Shown here piece after piece: positions 27,337 to 34,735 of a stretch of DNA of 64,000 nt. Both the position numbers and the translations under genes were made by a program. The notes under the pieces were generated by a model that was not told where the DNA came from, did not search any database, and worked only from the letters and a program-made list of their open reading frames with translations. This stretch comes from Arsenophonus sp045399315 (lineage in GTDB: Bacteria > Pseudomonadota > Gammaproteobacteria > Enterobacterales > Enterobacteriaceae): positions 44,764 to 108,763 of the forward strand of contig DAYVGO010000009.1 of the NCBI GenBank assembly GCA_045399315.1, written 5' to 3'. Positions within the stretch are counted from its first letter, which is position 1. Each line of letters begins with the position of its first letter.

Positions 27337-27618
27337 ATGAATAAGGGTCCGTTTCGGATCCTTATTCTCTTTATGGCATTTGCCATGGCTTTTTGTGTAC
27401 TCTGGGATCCGACATTGTTTGCATCAAATACTAGTTCTCTTGCTATCTGGCTGAGGTTATTATTAATTTGGGCAACTTGTAGCGCGATAATATTTGTTAT
27501 TGGGTTTTTACCTAAAAAAAATTTTGGCGTTATTTTTTTCATCCATTGCCCGTCGCTTTGATCATGACTTACGGGCTTTTTTATTTCTTTCGAATAAGTT
27601 TCATTTCTTAAGATAAAT
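27337..27618 (+). pseudogene. ybgE: ybgE (cyd operon membrane protein), frameshift at a poly-A run
   Basis: YbgE is a small inner-membrane protein encoded with cydABX; its role is unclear. From ATG 27337, VLWDPTLFASNTSSLAIW and LLLIWATCSAIIFVIGFLP follow E. coli YbgE. The frame then runs past A8 (27514-27521) and stops early after 74 residues. Adding a single A to that run restores the ancestral ending in order: PKKKFWRYFFHPLP and then VALIMTYGLFYFF, which matches the final E. coli helix. So one base has been lost in a homopolymer. Transcript slippage at the run could still make some full-length protein. A 13-base hairpin also covers the first codons. Confidence 0.8.
27339..27367 (+). promoter_or_regulatory. 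Hairpin over the first codons of ybgE
   Basis: The arms 27339-27351 and 27355-27367 pair over 13 bases (one G-T mismatch/wobble) with a TTT loop, directly after the ATG at 27337. No long T run follows, so it may hinder ybgE initiation or protect the cydABX mRNA end instead of ending transcription. Confidence 0.55.
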
Positions 27619-27723
27619 TTATATTTCACTATTTTTTTGTAACTTTATTTATAAATTATTCCAATAGATGACTCAGTTAAGTATAGTAACGGGTAATTTA
27701 TTGATAGTAAGGGGAGTAAAAAT

Positions 27724-28119
27724 ATGCTGTTTTGCTGGCCTATCCGTATTTACTATGAAGATACCGATGCGGCAGGTATAGTTTATCATGCGCGTTATGC
27801 TAATTTTTTTGAACGTGCCAGAACGGAAATGTTACGAGAAAAAGGATTTGGGCAGTAGCAATTACGAGAACAAAATTTAGCTTTTGTCGTACGTAAAATG
27901 ACAATTGATTATTTACACCCTGCTAAATTGGATGATCTATTGACAGTTGAAACGAAAATTACCCATGTTCGAGGTACATTATTGACCTTTTTTCAACGGT
28001 TAGTTGATCAACAAGGAAAAGAGTTTTGAACAGCAGAAATAATTATTGTTTCTATCGATACAACTAAAATGAAGCCAACCAGGCTCCCTGAGTCTATTGT
28101 CGCGGAGTTTAAACAGTGA
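27724..28119 (+). pseudogene. ybgC: ybgC, acyl-CoA thioesterase (two in-frame stops)
   Basis: YbgC is a hot-dog-fold thioesterase that heads the tol-pal operon. The frame from ATG 27724 carries the catalytic motif YYEDTDAAGIVYHARYANFF and later AFVVRKMTIDYLHPAKLDD and the ending RLPESIVAEFKQ. TAG interrupts it at about 27856 and TGA at about 28027. The frame is otherwise undisturbed over its full 131 codons, so inactivation is recent. Its final TGA overlaps the tolQ GTG, so translational coupling to tolQ may be affected. Confidence 0.93.
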
Positions 28120-28799
28120 CTGACATGAATATCTTAGATTTATTCCTGAAAGCCAGTTTTTTAGTTCAACTAATCATGTTGATTTTAATAGGTTTCTCTA
28201 TTGCTTCCTGGACCATTATTATTCAACAAACTAAAATTCTAAATACAGCAACACGTGAAACTGAAGCTTTTGAGGATCGTTTTTGGTCAGGTATTGAACT
28301 AACACGCCTTTATAAAGAATGCCAGGCTCGGCGTGATGCATTAACAGGATCAGAACAGATTTTTTATGCTGGATTTAAAGAATTTGCTCGTTTACGCCAG
28401 GCTAATCTTCATACACCAGAGGCGGTGGTAAATGGTGCCTCTAGAGCTATGCGAATATCAATGAATCGTGAGTTAGAATCATTAGAAGCGCATATCCCTT
28501 TCTTAGGTACAGTTGGATCAATTAGTCCTTACATCGGATTATTTGGTACCGTGTGGGGAATTATGCATGCATTTATTGCCTTAGGTTCGGCAAAACAGGC
28601 AACTTTGCAAATGGTTGCGCCAGGCATTACTGAAGCATTAATTGCTACCGCAATAGGCTTATTTGCTGCTATTCCAGCTGTTATGGCATATAATCGCCTC
28701 AATCAGCGAGTAAATAAATTGGAACAAAGTTATGACAATTTTATGGAAGAATTCTTAGCCATTTTGCACCGTCAGGCTTTTGCTGCTGATAAGCAATAA
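28116..28799 (+). CDS. tolQ: Tol-Pal system proton channel subunit TolQ
   Basis: TolQ forms with TolR the proton-driven motor that energises TolA at the division site. The 227 residues match E. coli (230), with three membrane helices and the conserved HIPFLGTVGSISPYIGLFGTV and LIATAIGLFAAIPAVMAYN segments, which hold the polar channel residues. The start is GTG 28116 (MTDMNILDLFLKAS), the same codon choice as E. coli, overlapping the ybgC stop. Confidence 0.97.
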   Translation: MTDMNILDLFLKASFLVQLIMLILIGFSIASWTIIIQQTKILNTATRETEAFEDRFWSGIELTRLYKECQARRDALTGSEQIFYAGFKEFARLRQANLHTPEAVVNGASRAMRISMNRELESLEAHIPFLGTVGSISPYIGLFGTVWGIMHAFIALGSAKQATLQMVAPGITEALIATAIGLFAAIPAVMAYNRLNQRVNKLEQSYDNFMEEFLAILHRQAFAADKQ

Positions 28800-28817
28800 A
28801 TCGGAGAACAGAAAGAG

Positions 28818-29240
28818 ATGGCACGGACTCGACATAGACGTGAACTGAAATCCGAAATTAATATCGTTCCTTTACTGGATGTACTGTTGGTGTTGTTATT
28901 GATCTTTATGGCAACTGCGCCGATTATTTCGCAAAGTGTGAAAGTGGAATTACCGGATGCCGCGCAATCGGAAATTATATCGAGCAGTGATAATCCACCA
29001 ATTATTCTGGAAGTTTCAGGAGTAGGGCAATACAGTGTCATTATTAATGGGCATCGAGAAGAGTTTTTACCGCCAGAACAAATTGCGGCAATAACAAAAT
29101 TAGCATTGGCAAAAAATCCGCAGACCATTTTTTTAATTGGTGGTGCTAAAGATGTACCTTATGAGGAAGTTATCAAAGCCCTGAATATACTTCATCAAGC
29201 TGGCATTAAATCGGTTGGCTTTATGACTCAGCCTATTTAA
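28818..29240 (+). CDS. tolR: Tol-Pal system protein TolR
   Basis: TolR is a single-span inner-membrane partner of TolQ with a periplasmic domain. Of 140 residues, the helix near positions 17-37 includes NIVPLLDVLLVLLLIFMAT; its aspartate (LLDVLLV) is the proton-carrying residue of the ExbD/TolR family. The C-terminal YEEVIKALNILHQAGIKSVGFMT closes the conserved fold. GGAGAACAGAAAG precedes ATG 28818, 18 bases after tolQ. Confidence 0.97.
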   Translation: MARTRHRRELKSEINIVPLLDVLLVLLLIFMATAPIISQSVKVELPDAAQSEIISSSDNPPIILEVSGVGQYSVIINGHREEFLPPEQIAAITKLALAKNPQTIFLIGGAKDVPYEEVIKALNILHQAGIKSVGFMTQPI

Positions 29241-29274
29241 TGTTATTGCACAATTACTTGTTTGGATATCTGTT

Positions 29275-30264
29275 GTGAGAAAGACAAAAGAGCAAAAAAA
29301 TAAACTGAGTCGCTCTGTCGTACTCTCTATTGTACTGCACGTTTTACTCTTCGGTTTTATTATTTTGGGTTCACTAAACCAAATTATTAAACTTGGTGGT
29401 GGTGGTCAAAGTGGTGAAGTGGTTAATGCTATCATGGTTGATCCAGGCGCTGTTATCGAACAGTATAACCAGTTGCAAAAGCAGCAAAATAGCGTCCAAC
29501 AAGCCATTGCAGAACGGAAGAAACGTCTTCAACAGCAAGAAGAACTACGAAAACAGCAGGAAGAAGAACAAAAACGCTTAAAAACGGTTGTAGAGGAGCG
29601 CATTAAAATAGAACGAGAGGCAGAGCAACAGAGCAAACAAGCAGAAGAAGCGGCTAACGAAGCCAAGGAGCAGCAAAAAATTGCTGAAGAGGCTGCAGCT
29701 AAAGCTAAAGCAGAACAAGAACGATTAATTAAACAACAGGCAGAGGCAGAGGTAAAAGCAAGAGCTGAAGCTCAGGCTAAAAAAGAAGTTGAGATAGCTA
29801 AGGCCAAAGCAAAAGCTGAAAAAGCCGCTAAGGCGCTGGAAGCTAAGAAAAAAGCAGATGCAGCCAAACAGGCAGCTGCATTTGATGATTTACTTGGCGG
29901 ATTAACTGCCCAACGACCAACACAACAAACCGGAGGCGCAGCAGTAGCGAGTCAAGGAGGAAATAGAAAAAACGGGGCATCAAGTTCTGATGTTGCTAAT
30001 TACGCTGGTAAGATTAAAGCGGCTATTGAGAGCAAATTTTATGATGCTGATATTTATCGTGGTAAAACGTGTGAATTAAGCATAAAACTTGCTCCCGACG
30101 GGATATTAATTAGTATTACAGCTAAAAATAGTGCATTAAATGATCAAGCGCTATGTGATGCAGCAATTCGTGCAGCTAAAACTGCGACCATGCCTAAACC
30201 ACCTAGCCGCAGTATTTATGATGCATTTAATGAACAGGGAAGTGTTTTAGTCTTCAAGCCTTAA
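29275..30264 (+). CDS. tolA: Tol-Pal system protein TolA
   Basis: TolA spans the periplasm and links the TolQR motor to TolB/Pal. The GTG at 29275 gives 329 residues, about 90 fewer than E. coli (421). The difference lies in the long charged Ala/Lys/Glu helix (residues about 50-200), whose repeats are fewer. The N-terminal membrane helix contains the SxxxH motif (SIVLHVLLFG). The C-terminal domain is conserved: YAGKIKAAIESKFYD, KTCELSIKLAPDG and MPKPPSRSIYDAF. The Shine-Dalgarno is weak, as often seen for this gene. Intact. Confidence 0.95.
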   Translation: MRKTKEQKNKLSRSVVLSIVLHVLLFGFIILGSLNQIIKLGGGGQSGEVVNAIMVDPGAVIEQYNQLQKQQNSVQQAIAERKKRLQQQEELRKQQEEEQKRLKTVVEERIKIEREAEQQSKQAEEAANEAKEQQKIAEEAAAKAKAEQERLIKQQAEAEVKARAEAQAKKEVEIAKAKAKAEKAAKALEAKKKADAAKQAAAFDDLLGGLTAQRPTQQTGGAAVASQGGNRKNGASSSDVANYAGKIKAAIESKFYDADIYRGKTCELSIKLAPDGILISITAKNSALNDQALCDAAIRAAKTATMPKPPSRSIYDAFNEQGSVLVFKP

Positions 30265-30397
30265 TTAATCAATGTTATGAATAGTATAAGGCTAGGCAAA
30301 TTAACAAAAGTTTTTCAGTTATCTGGTCTTGTGTATTCACCTTTGTTAATATTCAAACTAATTATTACGGCCGTGAATACGTGATAAGGAAGAAAAA

Positions 30398-31690
30398 ATG
30401 AAGCGGGCTTTTAAATTATTATTGGGTTTTCTAATATTATGGGTGGTATTTGCTCAGGCAGAAATTCGTATTGAAATTACGCAAGGTGTCAATACTGCAC
30501 AGCCTATTGCGATTGTGCCTTTTAAATGGATTGGAACCGGTACTTTGCCTGATGATGTACAACAAATTGTTGCTGCTGATTTACGCAATAGTGGTAAATT
30601 CAATCCTATTGATCCCAGGCATATACCTCAGCAGCCCACCACTGCATCGGAAGTAACGCCTAATGTTTGGACTGCATTAGGTATTAACGCTGTTGTTGTT
30701 GGTCAGGTACAACCCGCTGCTGATGGTCAGTACATTATTAGTTATCAACTGGTTGATGTGGTGAATTCTCCCGGTACTGTATTGAGCCAAAATCAATTAA
30801 AAGTGGCAGCCAAATGGCTACGTTATGCTGCGCATACTATTAGTGACGAAGTATTTACCAAATTAACCAGTATTCACGGGGCATTTCGTACACGTATCGC
30901 TTATGTGGTGAAAACTAATGGTGGAAAGTTTCCATATGAATTAAGGGTTTCAGATTACGATGGTTATAATCAATTTACTGTACACCGTTCGCCTGCACCT
31001 CTTATGTCTCCAGCCTGGTCTGCTGATGGTGAAAAATTAGCCTATGTAACTTTTGAAAGCGGCAGCTCAGCTTTAGTTATACAAACTCTCGCGACAGGTG
31101 AAATACGTCAGATTGCATCTTTCCCGCGTCATAATGGAGCACCTACCTTTTCCCCAGATGGCACTAAGCTTGCTTTTGCCCTGTCAAAAACAGGAAGTTT
31201 AAATCTTTATGTAATGGATTTGGCTAGTGGTCAAACTCACCAAATAACAGATGGTCGCAGTAACAATACTGAGCCAAGTTGGATGCCAGATAGCCAAACG
31301 CTTATTTACACTTCTGATCAAGCTGGGCGTCCACAAATATACAAACTAAATATTAATGGTGGTGTGCCAGAGCGTATTACTTGGGAAGGCAACCAAAATC
31401 AGGATCCAAGCGTCAGCCCTGACGGTAAATTTATGGTAATGGTCAACTCGAATAATGGTAAACAGCACATTGCTAAACAGGATCTGGCAACGGGTAACGT
31501 TGAGTATTTGACGGATACGTTTCTGGATGAAACGCCGAGTATTGCACCTAATGGTACTATGGTAATTTATAGCTCTTCACAGGGGTTAGGTACTGTATTA
31601 CAACTGGTATCAACGGATGGGCGTTTTAAAGCGCGTCTTCCGGCGACTGATGGACAGGTTAAATTTCCTGCCTGGTCTCCGTATTTGTGA
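30398..31690 (+). CDS. tolB: Tol-Pal system beta-propeller protein TolB
   Basis: TolB is a periplasmic protein that shuttles between Pal and TolA. The 430 residues equal E. coli. A signal peptide of about 21 residues ends FAQA. It is followed by the TolA-box-bearing N-terminal domain (IAIVPFKW) and a six-bladed propeller with repeats such as PAWSADGEKLAYVTFESGS, PTFSPDGTKLAFALSKTGS and DPSVSPDGKFMVMVNSN. GATAAGGAAGAAA precedes ATG 30398. Confidence 0.97.
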   Translation: MKRAFKLLLGFLILWVVFAQAEIRIEITQGVNTAQPIAIVPFKWIGTGTLPDDVQQIVAADLRNSGKFNPIDPRHIPQQPTTASEVTPNVWTALGINAVVVGQVQPAADGQYIISYQLVDVVNSPGTVLSQNQLKVAAKWLRYAAHTISDEVFTKLTSIHGAFRTRIAYVVKTNGGKFPYELRVSDYDGYNQFTVHRSPAPLMSPAWSADGEKLAYVTFESGSSALVIQTLATGEIRQIASFPRHNGAPTFSPDGTKLAFALSKTGSLNLYVMDLASGQTHQITDGRSNNTEPSWMPDSQTLIYTSDQAGRPQIYKLNINGGVPERITWEGNQNQDPSVSPDGKFMVMVNSNNGKQHIAKQDLATGNVEYLTDTFLDETPSIAPNGTMVIYSSSQGLGTVLQLVSTDGRFKARLPATDGQVKFPAWSPYL

Positions 31691-31735
31691 TGCATAATAA
31701 TAAGTATGGCAATAACTATTAAAGGATCGAACAAG

Positions 31736-32233
31736 ATGCAATTGAATAAAGTACTTAAAGGGCTAATGTTAGTATTACCTATTTTAGCCGTTGCAGCGTG
31801 TAGCTCAAAAAAAGGCAATGAAAAGATGGGTACTGAAAACAATGTAACAGATAGTAGTGCTAGCTTGTCGGCTGAGCAATTGGCTCGTCAGCAAATGCAG
31901 GAATTGCAAAGTGATAACATTGTTTACTTTGGTTTCGATAAGTATGATGTCACTCCAGAATATGCTCAGATCTTAGATCAACATGCAACTTTCCTACGTG
32001 CTAATCCTTCAGTTAAGATTACTGTGGAAGGACATACCGATGAAAAGGGTACACCAGAGTATAATATTGCCCTTGGTGAGCGTCGTGCTAATGCTGTGAA
32101 AATATATTTGCAGAGTAAAGGTGTAAACGGTGAGCAAATCTCTATCGTATCTTATGGTAAGGAAAAACCGGCTGTACTGGGTAATGACGAATCGGCATAT
32201 GCTAAAAACCGTCGTGCGATACTGGTATATTAA
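31736..32233 (+). CDS. pal: Peptidoglycan-associated lipoprotein Pal
   Basis: Pal ties the outer membrane to peptidoglycan and is concentrated at the septum by Tol. ATG 31736 (MQLNKVLKGLM) follows AAAGGATCG and gives 165 residues. A longer in-frame start at 31706 has no support from the family. The lipobox is VAAC with Cys22. The OmpA-like domain shows NIVYFGFDKYDVTPEY, TVEGHTDEKGTPEYNIALG and SYGKEKPAVLG, which bind meso-diaminopimelate. Confidence 0.97.
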   Translation: MQLNKVLKGLMLVLPILAVAACSSKKGNEKMGTENNVTDSSASLSAEQLARQQMQELQSDNIVYFGFDKYDVTPEYAQILDQHATFLRANPSVKITVEGHTDEKGTPEYNIALGERRANAVKIYLQSKGVNGEQISIVSYGKEKPAVLGNDESAYAKNRRAILVY

Positions 32234-32242
32234 GAGTATGAT

Positions 32243-32998
32243 ATGAACAGTAACTTCAGACATTTTTATTTGAGTCTGTCGTTATTGGTTGGCGTAGCGG
32301 CTTCAGCAGTCGCTACTGCCCAAGCGCCAATCATTAATATCGGCTCAGGCTCTAAAAGTGATCGTCTTCTTCAAATTGAAACAGCAGTTAATTCTCAAGG
32401 GCAATTATTATATCAAATTCAGCGGCAGTTGTCCGATGCTCAGCGAGACATTGATACCTTACGTGGTCAAATTCAGGAAAACCAATATCAATTAAGCCAG
32501 GTTATAGAGCGTCAAAAAGATTTTTATATGCGGTTGGATTCATTTGGTTCAAATAAAGCAAAGGTAAATGCTGATATTAGTAGCAACAATGGCACAGTTA
32601 CAACAGCTAAACCAGCTAATGAAAAGGCTGAATATGATACGGCGGTTGCACTTGCCATCAAGAGTAAAACTAAACAGCAAATTGCTCAGGCAATTAGTTC
32701 TTTTCAACATTTTATCAAGACTTACCCTAAATCTAATTATCAGGCCAATGCAAATTATTGGCTTGGGCAATTGAATTATAATCAGGGGAATAAAGATGAT
32801 GCTGCTTTTTATTTTGCTAATGTGGTTAAAAATTATCCCAATTCGCCAAAAGGAGCGGAATCCCTCTATAAAGTAGGATTATTGATGCAGGAAAAAGGGC
32901 AAAATGATAAAGCGCGGATTGTTTATCAACAAGTGATTAAAGCTTATTCTGGTAGTTCGAGTGCTAAATTGGCTGAGAAAAAATTAGCTTCATTATAA
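32243..32998 (+). CDS. cpoB: Cell division coordinator CpoB (YbgF)
   Basis: CpoB is a periplasmic protein that couples peptidoglycan synthesis by PBP1B to Tol-driven constriction. Of 251 residues, a signal peptide of about 28 residues ends near ATAQA. A coiled-coil trimerisation segment (about 40-110, QIQRQLSDAQRDIDTLRGQI) follows. The C-terminal TPR array holds SKTKQQIAQAISSFQHFI, SNYQANANYWLGQLNYNQG and SPKGAESLYKVGLLMQEKG. It starts ten bases after pal and ends the tol operon. Confidence 0.96.
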   Translation: MNSNFRHFYLSLSLLVGVAASAVATAQAPIINIGSGSKSDRLLQIETAVNSQGQLLYQIQRQLSDAQRDIDTLRGQIQENQYQLSQVIERQKDFYMRLDSFGSNKAKVNADISSNNGTVTTAKPANEKAEYDTAVALAIKSKTKQQIAQAISSFQHFIKTYPKSNYQANANYWLGQLNYNQGNKDDAAFYFANVVKNYPNSPKGAESLYKVGLLMQEKGQNDKARIVYQQVIKAYSGSSSAKLAEKKLASL

Positions 32999-33004
32999 TT
33001 AATT

Positions 33005-33037
33005 GCCCCGAAGTGTATATTTTATCTATTTCGGGGA
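33005..33037 (+). terminator. Hairpin after cpoB
   Basis: CCCCGAA (33006-33012) pairs with TTCGGGG (33030-33036). T content after it is modest, but position right after the operon supports termination. Confidence 0.6.
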
Positions 33038-33082
33038 TAATTGTGTGATTAATAAGCATTTAAATTCTTTCCGCAAAAAAAA

Positions 33083-33110
33083 TTGTATCCTTACTAAAAA
33101 TAAGTAATAT
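33083..33110 (+). promoter_or_regulatory. Predicted promoter of the tRNA-Lys gene
   Basis: TTGTAT (33083-33088) and TAATAT (33105-33110) are separated by 16 bases and lie about 30 bases before the tRNA-like sequence. This is a good sigma-70 pair for a stable RNA gene. Confidence 0.55.
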
Positions 33111-33140
33111 ACTCGTCCATCACCTTAGGTAACCCAAGAT

Positions 33141-33204
33141 GGGTTGGTAGAGCAGTTGACTTTTAATCAGTTAGTCACAGGTTTGAATCCTGTACGACCC
33201 ACCA
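33141..33204 (+). tRNA. lysT: tRNA-Lys (UUU) lacking the D arm, probable pseudogene
   Basis: From GGTAGAGC onward this matches E. coli tRNA-Lys. The anticodon arm is GTTGA-CTTTTAA-TCAGT with anticodon TTT, the T arm is ACAGG-TTTGAAT-CCTGT, and the 3' acceptor strand ACGACCC is followed by encoded ACCA. The 5' end reads GGGTTGGTAGAGC, where E. coli has GGGT, then 12 more bases (CGTTAGCTCAGT), then TGGTAGAGC. So 12 bases appear deleted, removing most of the 5' acceptor strand and the 5' half of the D arm. GGGTTG can still pair with CGACCC, which would give a D-armless 64-nt RNA. It lies where E. coli has its lysT-valT cluster. Likely a pseudogene; function as a minimal tRNA is only a possibility. 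Confidence 0.75.
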
Positions 33205-33241
33205 TCTAAAAATATCATCTGACTATCCAAAGAAACCAAAG

Positions 33242-33343
33242 TAGCCTATAGCAATAGCGTACAGGGTGAGAAGCTGTGTGGGTTCGAGCCGATCGCAGCG
33301 AGACAGCGTTATGCTTTGTACAACGACCCACAGGGCTAGGCTA
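33242..33343. repeat. GC-rich nested palindrome downstream of tRNA-Lys
   Basis: This island is much richer in G and C than its surroundings. Outer arms TAGCCTA (33242-33248) and TAGGCTA (33337-33343), and inner arms TGTGGGT-T-CG (33277-33286) and CGACCCACA (33324-33332), form a nested cruciform. It includes pieces that look like tRNA (GGGTTCGAGCC, ACGACCCAC). It may be a remnant of the lost tRNA cluster or a dispersed genomic repeat. No function is assigned. Confidence 0.5.
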
Positions 33344-33571
33344 TAAGCTTTATCACGCATCCATAGATTTGCCTTATGGTTTATTATTTACCTTAGAAAT
33401 ATCAATTAGTTAAAGCCTTTTAGTGCATGGGTTGTCGGTGTTATTTTATGGTTAATGCAAATATGGATGAAAAATAATATTCATTTTTATCATAGCGAAA
33501 TATAGGAGCTGATTGTTTAGTGAACTAGTTAGTAAAAAATTAAGCGAAAAAATTTTAAATATTGATTATTT

Positions 33572-33589
33572 TGTTTAGTATATAAAACA
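33572..33589. promoter_or_regulatory. Candidate NadR operator upstream of nadA
   Basis: TGTTTA-GTATAT-AAAACA is one mismatch away from the enterobacterial NadR box TGTTTA-N6-TAAACA. It lies 75 bases before the nadA ATG, the expected place for NAD-dependent repression. Confidence 0.6.
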
Positions 33590-33663
33590 AAAAATTTAAT
33601 AAATAGTTTTTTTAGCAAAAAAAGATTATTTTAAATATAAATACTAAACAAAAGAGTGAAAAA

Positions 33664-34704
33664 ATGACTAATTTTATCGATTTCAGTTTAGCTAATTACC
33701 CCTTTCCTGTTAAATCAGCACCTTTAACAGATAGTGAAAAAAAACGGTGTAAACAAGCTATTAAGCTATTGTTGAAAAAAAGAAATGCGGTTATAGTCGC
33801 GCATTATTATACCGATCCTGATGTTCAGGCATTAGCCGAAGAAACTGGAGGTTGTATCGCGGATTCACTAGAAATGGCACGTTTTGGCTCACGACATTCA
33901 GCATCCACTTTACTGGTTGCTGGTGTAAGATTTATGGGTGAAACGGCTAAAATTTTAAATCCAGAAAAAACAATATTAATGCCAACATTGAAAGCCGAAT
34001 GCTCACTAGACTTAGGTTGTCCGGCAAAGCAGTTTGCTGAATTTTGTGATCAACATCCAGATAGAACAGTAGTGGTTTATGCCAATACTTCAGCGGCGGT
34101 TAAAGCCAAAGCTGACTGGGTTGTGACTTCCAGTATCGCAGTTGAATTAATTGACTATTTAGATAGTCAAGGACAGAAAATTATATGGGCGCCGGATCGC
34201 CATTTGGGTAATTATGTTCAACGAAAAACTGGGGCAGATATTCTTTGTTGGCAAGGCACTTGTATCGTACATGATGAATTCAAAATTCAAGCATTGAAAA
34301 AAATGAAAAGGTTGTATCCTAATATGGCAATTTTAGCTCATCCAGAATCTCCAGCAGCCATTGTTGATTTTGCGGACGCAGTTGGCTCAACTAGTCAATT
34401 GATTCATGCTGCTCAAAACTTACCTAATCAGCAAATAATTGTAGCAACAGATAAAGGGATTTTTTATAAAATGCAGCAAGCGTGTCCTGATAAATCATTT
34501 TATATTGCGCCAACAGCGGGTGAAAGTGCGTATTGCCGTACTTGCGCACATTGCCCTTGGATGTCAATGAATAGTTTAAAAGCAATCGAGCAAGGACTAA
34601 AGAAACAAGGTAAATTACATGAAATATATATTAATGATGAATTGAGAGAAAGTGCATTTAAACCTTTGGAACGGATGTTGTCGTTTGCGGCTCAGATCAA
34701 GTAG
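33664..34704 (+). CDS. nadA: Quinolinate synthase
   Basis: NadA condenses iminoaspartate with dihydroxyacetone phosphate to quinolinate, the ring-forming step of NAD synthesis, using an oxygen-sensitive 4Fe-4S cluster. It has 346 residues against 347 in E. coli. Substrate residues are in NAVIVAHYYTDPDVQALAEE near residue 38 and GGCIADSLEMARFG. Cluster cysteines are in LKAECSLDLGCPA near residue 113, CWQGTCIVHDEF near residue 200 and YCRTCAHCPWMSMN near residue 295. It is followed 31 bases later by pnuC. Confidence 0.97.
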   Translation: MTNFIDFSLANYPFPVKSAPLTDSEKKRCKQAIKLLLKKRNAVIVAHYYTDPDVQALAEETGGCIADSLEMARFGSRHSASTLLVAGVRFMGETAKILNPEKTILMPTLKAECSLDLGCPAKQFAEFCDQHPDRTVVVYANTSAAVKAKADWVVTSSIAVELIDYLDSQGQKIIWAPDRHLGNYVQRKTGADILCWQGTCIVHDEFKIQALKKMKRLYPNMAILAHPESPAAIVDFADAVGSTSQLIHAAQNLPNQQIIVATDKGIFYKMQQACPDKSFYIAPTAGESAYCRTCAHCPWMSMNSLKAIEQGLKKQGKLHEIYINDELRESAFKPLERMLSFAAQIK

Positions 34705-34735
34705 CTGAATTATAAGGGTTAACAGGATGACAGGA

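Noticed and set aside
33242..33343. Second tRNA gene (Val or Lys) at the GC-rich palindrome
   Set aside because: Only a T-arm-like scrap and an acceptor-like scrap are visible; no anticodon arm could be placed between them.
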